The notes below the pieces were generated by a model, which saw only the letters and a list, made by a program, of their open reading frames with translations, was not told where the DNA came from and searched no databases. Made by a program: the position numbers and the translations under genes. Shown one piece after another: positions 7,728 to 12,055 of a stretch of 12,055 bases of DNA (positions are counted from its first letter, which is position 1; every line of letters begins with the position of its first letter). This DNA is from Solirubrobacteraceae bacterium (GTDB lineage Bacteria > Actinomycetota > Thermoleophilia > Solirubrobacterales > Solirubrobacteraceae): positions 1 through 12,055 of the forward strand of contig JASLHP010000297.1 of NCBI GenBank assembly GCA_030149625.1, read 5' to 3'.

Positions 7728-7755
7728 GGCGGCGACGCTCAGAGCCGTCGCCGTC
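7728..7755 (+). terminator. Hairpin between rpsD and rpoA
   Basis: A 10-bp stem (one G-U) is formed by 7728-7737 and 7746-7755, with a core of GGCGACG/CGTCGCC and an 8-nt loop. It lies 31 bp past the rpsD stop and 40 bp before the rpoA ATG. A short competing stem, GCCC (7719-7722) with GGGC (7727-7730), shares its first bases. No T-tract follows. It could be a partial terminator, a processing site or an RNA stability element. Confidence 0.4.
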
Positions 7756-7786
7756 AGTGGCGCCGGTGCGACACCAAATCGACGTT

Positions 7787-7790
7787 AGGA
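7787..7790 (+). promoter_or_regulatory. Shine-Dalgarno site for rpoA
   Basis: AGGA is placed 5 nt before ATG 7796. It supports that start over the in-frame GTG 7757, which lies directly after the preceding hairpin and has no ribosome site. Confidence 0.6.
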
Positions 7791-7795
7791 CTCTC

Positions 7796-8770
7796 ATGCT
7801 CGACTTCCAAATCCCGCGGATCACAAGCGAGTCCGCGGAGCAGAACCGTGGCACGTTCACGATCGAGCCGCTGGATCGCGGCTTCGGCTACACGTTCGGC
7901 AACTCGCTGCGACGCGTATTGCTCTCCTCCCTCGCCGGCGCGGCCGTCACGAGCGTGCGCATCGAGGGCGTCGCGCACGAGTTCTCGACCATTCAGGGCG
8001 TCAAGGAGGACGTCACGGACATCGTGCTGAACCTCAAGGGCGTCGTCTGCCGGATGCACTCGGACGCGAGCGAGGTCGAGGCGCCGCTGGTCGTCACGGG
8101 GCCGGGCGAGATCACCGCCAAGGACATCGACCTGCCCGCCGGCGTCGAGATCCTCAACCCCGATCTGCACATCGCGACGCTCGAGAAGAAAACTAAGCTC
8201 GAGCTGTACATGACGATCGGTCGCGGTCGCGGCTACCGCCCGGCGGAGGAGAACAAGTCCGCCGACCAGCCGATCGGCGTGATCCCGATCGACTCGATCT
8301 TCTCGCCGGTGCGGCGCGTCGCCTACGCGGTCGAGCAGGCGCGCGTGGGACAGAAGACTGACTTCGACAAGCTCACGCTGGACATCGAGACCGACGGGTC
8401 GATCGACCCGCAGGCCGCGCTGCGCGAGGCGGCCGAGCTGCTGATCTCACAGCTCGCGATCTTCACGGACGCCGACCGCATTCAGGAGCTGCGCGCGGCG
8501 CCGGGCGGCCAGCTGGACGGCCACGGCCTCGCGGTCAGCGGCAACGCGCAGGCAGCGCTGCAGGGCGAGGAGTGGGGCATCCTGATCGAGGAGCTGGAGC
8601 TGGGCGTGCGCTCGTACAACTGCCTCAAGCGCGCCGGCATCCAGACGGTCGGAGACCTCATCTCCAAGTCCGAGGCGGAGCTCAACGCGATCCCGAACTT
8701 CGGCAAAAAGTCGATCGACGAGGTCATCGAAACGCTGCACGCTCGCGGTCTGAACCTGCGCGCGGACTGA
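7796..8770 (+). CDS. rpoA: DNA-directed RNA polymerase subunit alpha
   Basis: The alpha subunit dimerises to nucleate RNA polymerase assembly and uses its C-terminal domain to bind UP elements and activators. From ATG 7796 it is 324 residues. The N-terminal domain (about 1-230) contains FTIEPLDRGFGYTFGNSLRR, the dimer signature, and HEFSTIQGVKEDVTDIVLNL. A linker (about 232-258) precedes the C-terminal domain (about 259-324), where VRSYNCLKRAGI (271-282) includes Arg272, Asn275 and Lys278, corresponding to the DNA-contacting Arg265, Asn268 and Lys271 of E. coli; the helix-hairpin-helix IPNFGKKSIDEV is intact. The longer GTG start at 7757 would add 13 residues not seen in the family. The stop codon lies in a hairpin. 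Confidence 0.97.
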   Translation: MLDFQIPRITSESAEQNRGTFTIEPLDRGFGYTFGNSLRRVLLSSLAGAAVTSVRIEGVAHEFSTIQGVKEDVTDIVLNLKGVVCRMHSDASEVEAPLVVTGPGEITAKDIDLPAGVEILNPDLHIATLEKKTKLELYMTIGRGRGYRPAEENKSADQPIGVIPIDSIFSPVRRVAYAVEQARVGQKTDFDKLTLDIETDGSIDPQAALREAAELLISQLAIFTDADRIQELRAAPGGQLDGHGLAVSGNAQAALQGEEWGILIEELELGVRSYNCLKRAGIQTVGDLISKSEAELNAIPNFGKKSIDEVIETLHARGLNLRAD

Positions 8771-8806
8771 GGACGGCCGCCGAGCTGCGCGCCACTGCGT
8801 CCTCGG
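8767..8806 (+). terminator. Hairpin spanning the rpoA stop codon
   Basis: GAGGACG (8769-8775) pairs perfectly with CGTCCTC (8798-8804), extended to 9 bp by a U-G and a C-G pair outward; the loop is 22 nt. The stem includes the rpoA stop at 8768-8770. No T-run follows. It sits upstream of a separate promoter-like box for rplQ, so termination or processing after rpoA is plausible. Confidence 0.35.
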
Positions 8807-8877
8807 TCGCTCGCGCGCACAGCACGCCACGTTCTCCGCGTCCTCGTCTCGCCTGCCCATCGACCGTCCTACACGAA

Positions 8878-8883
8878 TAGACT
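8878..8883 (+). promoter_or_regulatory. Likely -10 box (TAGACT) for rplQ, near-leaderless
   Basis: TAGACT fits TANNNT and ends 9 nt before the rplQ ATG. It predicts a leader of 2-3 nt. The bases between (GCACACACC) contain no Shine-Dalgarno site. No -35 hexamer is recognisable. The 122-bp gap 8771-8892 otherwise holds only the hairpin at its start. Confidence 0.45.
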
Positions 8884-8892
8884 GCACACACC

Positions 8893-9246
8893 ATGAGACA
8901 CCAGAAGACACGCAACAAGCTCAGCCGCGACTCCGCGCACCGCAAGTCGCTGCTGATGAACCTCAGCAAGGAGATCATCGAGCACGAGCGCATCAAGACG
9001 ACCGAGGCGAAGGCGAAGGCCGTCAAGCCGGAGATCGAGAAACTGATCACGCTCGCCAAGCGCGGCGATCTGCACGCGCGCCGGCAGGCGCTGTCGACGC
9101 TCTCGCAGGACAAGTTCGCGGTGCACAAGCTGTTCGCGGACGTCGCGCCGCGCTACGCGGATCGGCCCGGTGGCTACACGCGCATCCTCAAGCTCGGGCC
9201 GCGTCGCAGCGACGCGACGGAGATGGTCTTCATCGAGCTCGTTTGA
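8893..9246 (+). CDS. rplQ: 50S ribosomal protein L17
   Basis: L17 lies near the polypeptide exit tunnel on the back of the large subunit. The 117-residue product starts [20 protein letters not shown], close to the universal L17 start, continues with [20 protein letters not shown] and ends with [20 protein letters not shown] then MVFIELV. Length and all signature segments are normal. ATG 8893 is fixed by the conserved first residues. It has no Shine-Dalgarno site and a gap of 122 bp from rpoA, unusual for a gene normally coupled to it. A long hairpin starts 5 bp after its stop, marking the end of the ribosomal-protein cluster. Confidence 0.97.
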   Translation: MRHQKTRNKLSRDSAHRKSLLMNLSKEIIEHERIKTTEAKAKAVKPEIEKLITLAKRGDLHARRQALSTLSQDKFAVHKLFADVAPRYADRPGGYTRILKLGPRRSDATEMVFIELV

Positions 9247-9251
9247 GGTTG

Positions 9252-9293
9252 CGCGTCGCGCGCATGCGCGTGAGGCGCAGCGTGCGCGACGCG
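9252..9293 (+). terminator. Long hairpin ending the ribosomal-protein cluster
   Basis: Bases 9252-9263 pair with 9282-9293 over 12 positions (one G-U), continued after a small internal loop by TGCGC (9265-9269) / GCGCA (9275-9279) around a GTGAG loop. This is the longest stem in the window, 5 bp past the rplQ stop. No T-tract follows. It very likely acts as a terminator or 3'-end stabiliser. Confidence 0.6.
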
Positions 9294-9324
9294 TGCCTCT
9301 AGAGGCGGCGTCAGCGGCGCGGCG

Positions 9325-10074
9325 ATGGTCAGCAAGCTCACGATCGAGTACGACGGCAGCGACTTCGCCGGCTGGGCGCGCCAGCCGGACAGGCGCACCG
9401 TGCAGGAGGTGCTGGAGCGAGCGCTGCGCACGATCCTGGGCGACACCGGCCAGGACGGACGGCCGTTGACGCTGACGGTCGCGGGGCGCACGGACGCGGG
9501 CGTGCACGCGTGGGGTCAGGTGGCGAGCTACGCGCACGAGGCGGTCGATCCGCTGCGGCTGAACGGGCTGCTCGACGGCGACGTCGCCGTGCTCTCCTCG
9601 GAGCCTGCGCCGGAGGGCTTCAACGCGCGCCGGGATGCGATCAGCAGGACGTACTGCTACCGCGTGCTCGCACGGCGCACGCGCTCGGTGTTCGAGCGTC
9701 GGCGCGCGTACTGGTGGACGGCGCGCACGGACAGGGAGCTGCTCGAGCGCTGCGCGGCGGCGCTGCCCGGCACGCACGACTTCACCGCGTTCACGCCCCG
9801 CGAAACCGAGCATTCCTATTTCAACTGCCGCGTCGTCTCAGCCGAGTGGCGCGAGCACGGCGAGCTGTTCGAGTTCTGGATCGAGGCAGACATGTTCCTG
9901 CGCCACATGAACCGGGTGCTCGTGGGAACGATGCTGGACGTCGCGAGCGGGTTGCGCACGTATGAGGAATACGCGGAGCTGCTGGAGGGCCGGCCGCGCG
10001 CCGAGGCCGGCAGGACGGCGCCGGCGCACGGGCTGGCGTTGGTGCGCGTCGGTTACGGCGACGGCCGCGGCTGA
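9325..10074 (+). CDS. truA: tRNA pseudouridine(38-40) synthase TruA
   Basis: TruA converts uridines 38, 39 and 40 in the tRNA anticodon stem-loop to pseudouridine. The 249-residue product begins with LTIEYDGSDFAGWARQPDRR, the usual N-terminal strand, and has the catalytic motif GRTDAGVHAWGQVASY with nucleophile Asp57. Further matches are FNARRDAISRTYCYRV, the FLRHMNR segment and the C-terminal GRTAPAHGLALVRVGY. Length is typical. ATG 9325 gives the standard start; no good Shine-Dalgarno site is visible in the 78-bp gap, which holds the rplQ hairpin and a 12-bp palindrome. truA after rplQ is common in Gram-positive bacteria. Confidence 0.96.
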   Translation: MVSKLTIEYDGSDFAGWARQPDRRTVQEVLERALRTILGDTGQDGRPLTLTVAGRTDAGVHAWGQVASYAHEAVDPLRLNGLLDGDVAVLSSEPAPEGFNARRDAISRTYCYRVLARRTRSVFERRRAYWWTARTDRELLERCAAALPGTHDFTAFTPRETEHSYFNCRVVSAEWREHGELFEFWIEADMFLRHMNRVLVGTMLDVASGLRTYEEYAELLEGRPRAEAGRTAPAHGLALVRVGYGDGRG

Positions 10075-10080
10075 GCACCC

Positions 10081-10102
10081 GCACGCGAGCGCCGGCGCGT
10101 GC
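10081..10102 (+). terminator. Hairpin after truA (no U-tract)
   Basis: GCACGCG (10081-10087) and CGCGTGC (10096-10102) form a perfect 7-bp stem with an 8-nt loop, 6 bp past the truA stop. No T-run follows. It precedes the surE promoter-like box by 23 bp. Confidence 0.45.
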
Positions 10103-10125
10103 AGGCCGCAGACCGCGCGGCCCCC

Positions 10126-10131
10126 TATGCT
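10126..10131 (+). promoter_or_regulatory. Likely -10 box (TATGCT) for surE-ligA
   Basis: TATGCT fits TANNNT and ends 10 nt before the preferred surE ATG, predicting a leader of about 3-4 nt. The box contains an in-frame ATG (10127), which could not be transcribed from this promoter. No -35 hexamer is recognised. Confidence 0.45.
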
Positions 10132-10141
10132 GGATCGAGCG

Positions 10142-10963
10142 ATGCTCAACGTGCTGCTGACGAACGACGACGGGATCGAGGCCGACGGCCTGCAGGCGCT
10201 GCGTCAGGCGCTGCTCGAGCTCGACGACGTGCGCCTGGCGGTGATCGCGCCCGACGGAAATCGCTCGGCGATGGCGCGCTCGATCACGACGCGCAGGCCG
10301 CTGTGGGTGGCCGAGGTGCCGTTCGCGGACGGCACGACCGGCTACGCGACGGACGGCACGCCGGTCGACTGTGTGCGCCTCGCGAGCTTGGGGCTCGTGA
10401 AGGGCTTCGCGGCTGACCTGGTGGTGTCGGGCATCAACCACGGCGCGAACCTGGGCGATGACATCACCTATTCCGGCACGGTCGCGGCCGCGCTCGAGGG
10501 GGTCGTTCTGGGGCTGCCGGCGATAGCCGTCTCGCAGCAGTCGCGCGCGGGCGCGCTCGACTATCGCTTCGACGGTGGCTTCGCCTTCGAGCTGGCCGCG
10601 AGATTCGTGGCGCGACTGGTCGACCGCATCGAGGACGTGCCGCTGCCGGCGAGGACGTTGCTGAACGTCAACGTGCCCGCCGGCGAGCCGAGCGGAGTCG
10701 AGGTGACGAGCCTCGGCAAGCGCATCTATCGCGACGAGCTGAAACTGGAGCACGAGGAGGAGCACCGCCGGCGCTACTGGATCTACGGATCGGACCCGGG
10801 CTTCCACGACGAGCCGGGCACGGACCTCGCGGCGATCGCGGCTGGGCGCGTCGCGGTGACGCCGATCCACTTCGATCTGACGGACCGGCCGAGCTTGGAT
10901 GCGCTGCGGAGCTTCGACCTGGAAGGGATGCTGGCGCCGGCCGTACACGACGCGACGCCGTGA
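10142..10963 (+). CDS. surE: 5'/3'-nucleotidase SurE
   Basis: SurE is a metal-dependent phosphatase acting on nucleoside monophosphates, linked to stationary-phase and stress survival. From ATG 10142 the product is 273 residues. It begins MLNVLLTNDDGIEADGLQAL with metal-binding Asp9 and Asp10, then APDGNRSAMARSIT with Ser42, DGTPVDCVRL, and SGINHGANLGDDITYSGTVA with Asn99: all four expected metal ligands. ATG 10127, five codons upstream, is also in frame but lies within the TATGCT box. The frame stays open to 9962 with no SurE similarity. The stop overlaps the ligA GTG (GTGA), so the two genes are probably one short operon. Confidence 0.95.
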   Translation: MLNVLLTNDDGIEADGLQALRQALLELDDVRLAVIAPDGNRSAMARSITTRRPLWVAEVPFADGTTGYATDGTPVDCVRLASLGLVKGFAADLVVSGINHGANLGDDITYSGTVAAALEGVVLGLPAIAVSQQSRAGALDYRFDGGFAFELAARFVARLVDRIEDVPLPARTLLNVNVPAGEPSGVEVTSLGKRIYRDELKLEHEEEHRRRYWIYGSDPGFHDEPGTDLAAIAAGRVAVTPIHFDLTDRPSLDALRSFDLEGMLAPAVHDATP

Positions 10964-12055
10964 GCGCCGAGGATCTCGCTGCGCGCGCGAAGCAGTTGCG
11001 CGAGCAGCTCGAATATCACGCGCGTCGTTACTACGTGCTCGACGATCCGGAGGTCGGCGACGACGTCTACGACGGGCTGCTGGACGAGCTGCGCGAGCTG
11101 GAGGCTGAGCACCCAGAGCTCGCGACGCCGGACTCGCCGACGCGCAGGGTCGGCGGCGAGCCCGTGGGGCGCCTGGAGAAGGTGCGCCACCTCGAGCCGA
11201 TGCTGTCGCTCGGCAACGTGCGCTCGGCGCAGGAGCTGCGCGCGTGGGTCGAGCGGATGCGCAATCACCTCGCGCGCGAGGGCATCTCCGAGCCGTCGTT
11301 CACGTATGTGGTGGAGCCCAAGATCGACGGCCTGGCGATCAGCTTGCTCTACCGCGACGGCGCGCTCGAGCGCGGCGCGACGCGCGGCAACGGCGAGATC
11401 GGGGAGGACGTGACGCACAATCTGCGCACGATCGGCGCGATCCCGCTGCGCATCGACGATGCGCCGGCGCTGGCGGAGGTGCGCGGCGAGGTCTACATGT
11501 CGCTGAAGGACTTCACGGCGCTGAACGAGCGCCGCGCCGAAGCGGGCGAGTCGACGTTCATGAACCCGCGCAACTCCGCCGCGGGCACGATCCGCCAGCT
11601 CGACCCCGCCGACGCGGCCAAGCGCCCGCTGTCGATCTGGTGCTACCAGATAGGCGTCACCGAGGGCCTGTCGTTTGAGGCGCACTCGCACGCCCTGGAG
11701 TGGCTGCGCGAGCACGGCTTCCGCGTCAACGGCGGCATCAAGCTGCTCGGTAGCGAGGACGAGGTGATCGCGCAGTGCCTGGAGTGGGAGCGCCGCCGCG
11801 GGGAGCTCGACTTCGAGATCGACGGCGCCGTGGTGAAGGTCGACGAGCTCGAGCTGCAGCGGCGGCTCGGCTCGGTCGGACGCGACCCGCGCTGGGCCGT
11901 CGCCTGGAAGTTCGCGCCGACCACGGCGGTCACGAAGCTCGAGAAGGTGATGTGGAACGTCGGCAAGTTCGGCGACATGCGTCCCTTCGCGGTGCTCGCG
12001 CCGGTCGAAGTCGGGGGCGTCACGATCAAGCTCGCGACGCTGCACAACGAGGAGG
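10960..12055 (+). CDS. ligA: NAD-dependent DNA ligase LigA (N-terminal part, cut by window end)
   Basis: This is the replicative and repair ligase that seals nicks using NAD+. The first 365 codons are present and the frame is open to the window edge. The Ia domain has RRYYVLDDPEVGDDVYD (NMN binding). The adenylation domain has the nucleophile Lys121 in EPKIDGLAIS, RGNGEIGEDVTHNLRTI, Glu177 in VRGEVYM, MNPRNSAAGTIRQLDP, Lys293 in EIDGAVVKVD and Lys317 in WAVAWKFAP, matching E. coli Lys115, Glu173, Lys290 and Lys314. The OB domain begins near residue 326 with NVGKFGDMRPFAVLAP (333-348) where most LigA proteins have QVGRTG. The Zn finger, HhH and BRCT parts would lie beyond the window. GTG 10960 overlaps the surE stop. 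Confidence 0.96.
   Translation, partial: MSAEDLAARAKQLREQLEYHARRYYVLDDPEVGDDVYDGLLDELRELEAEHPELATPDSPTRRVGGEPVGRLEKVRHLEPMLSLGNVRSAQELRAWVERMRNHLAREGISEPSFTYVVEPKIDGLAISLLYRDGALERGATRGNGEIGEDVTHNLRTIGAIPLRIDDAPALAEVRGEVYMSLKDFTALNERRAEAGESTFMNPRNSAAGTIRQLDPADAAKRPLSIWCYQIGVTEGLSFEAHSHALEWLREHGFRVNGGIKLLGSEDEVIAQCLEWERRRGELDFEIDGAVVKVDELELQRRLGSVGRDPRWAVAWKFAPTTAVTKLEKVMWNVGKFGDMRPFAVLAPVEVGGVTIKLATLHNEE

Noticed and set aside
7785..7792. TTAGGACT as a -10 box for rpoA
   Set aside because: It does not fit TANNNT (TAGGAC lacks the final T), and the same bases are better explained as the Shine-Dalgarno AGGA.
7757..7795. GTG start giving a 337-residue RpoA
   Set aside because: It adds 13 residues not seen in RpoA, lies directly after a hairpin, and lacks a ribosome site, whereas ATG 7796 has AGGA at good spacing.
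9295..9306. The palindrome GCCTCTAGAGGC as an insertion or attachment site
   Set aside because: No integrase, direct repeat or composition change is nearby; it is only noted as an unexplained palindrome.
9962..10141. In-frame extension of surE back into truA
   Set aside because: SurE begins LNVLLTNDDG; earlier residues are a shadow of the truA 3' end, and the TATGCT box supports a start near 10142.
10783..12045. A 420-codon minus-strand open frame opposite surE and ligA
   Set aside because: The plus strand encodes LigA with all catalytic motifs; the antisense product is compositionally biased and shows no family features.

Overview
The window is a GC-rich stretch of a bacterial chromosome (about two-thirds G+C by eye) carrying the distal part of the main ribosomal-protein cluster and three genes beyond it. 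Every gene reads on the + strand. Gene order, GTG starts at five genes, a compact zinc-binding S14, rpsD next to rpoA, and TANNNT boxes close to start codons all point to a high-GC actinobacterium. The divergent OB-fold motif in LigA and the adenylate kinase LID make me favour class Thermoleophilia (Solirubrobacterales-like). That placement is inference from recall, not a search result.

Layout. The tail of rplE (partial) is followed by rpsZ, rpsH, rplF, rplR, rpsE, rpmD and rplO (1-2979). Next come secY, adk and map (3097-6056), each separated by a gap. Then come rpmJ, rpsM, rpsK and rpsD, tightly packed (6184-7696), followed by rpoA (7796-8770) and rplQ (8893-9246). The last part holds truA (9325-10074), surE (10142-10963) and the first 365 codons of ligA (10960 to the window edge). 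There is no gap above 160 bp, no RNA gene, no mobile element and no CRISPR array. infA, often found between map and rpmJ, is absent from that position.

How it works together. Ribosomal proteins of both subunits are made with the Sec translocon channel, adenylate kinase, the methionine aminopeptidase that trims nascent chains, the RNA polymerase alpha subunit and a tRNA pseudouridine synthase. This is the usual growth-rate-linked set. Within blocks, stop and start codons overlap (TGATG, ATGA, GTGA, TAATG), which suggests translational coupling. Between blocks, gaps of 41-159 bp often hold a GC-rich hairpin just after a stop codon and/or a TANNNT box 6-12 nt before the next start, where no Shine-Dalgarno sequence is visible. 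The simplest reading is that the conserved gene string is served by several internal promoters, some giving leaderless or nearly leaderless mRNAs (map is the cleanest case).

I see no previously undescribed system here. The points most worth a second look are regulatory (leaderless promoters, an inverted repeat over the map promoter, U-tract-less hairpins, a foldable rpmJ leader) and a few protein details (Adk LID ligands, LigA OB motif, acidic tails on L5 and S5).
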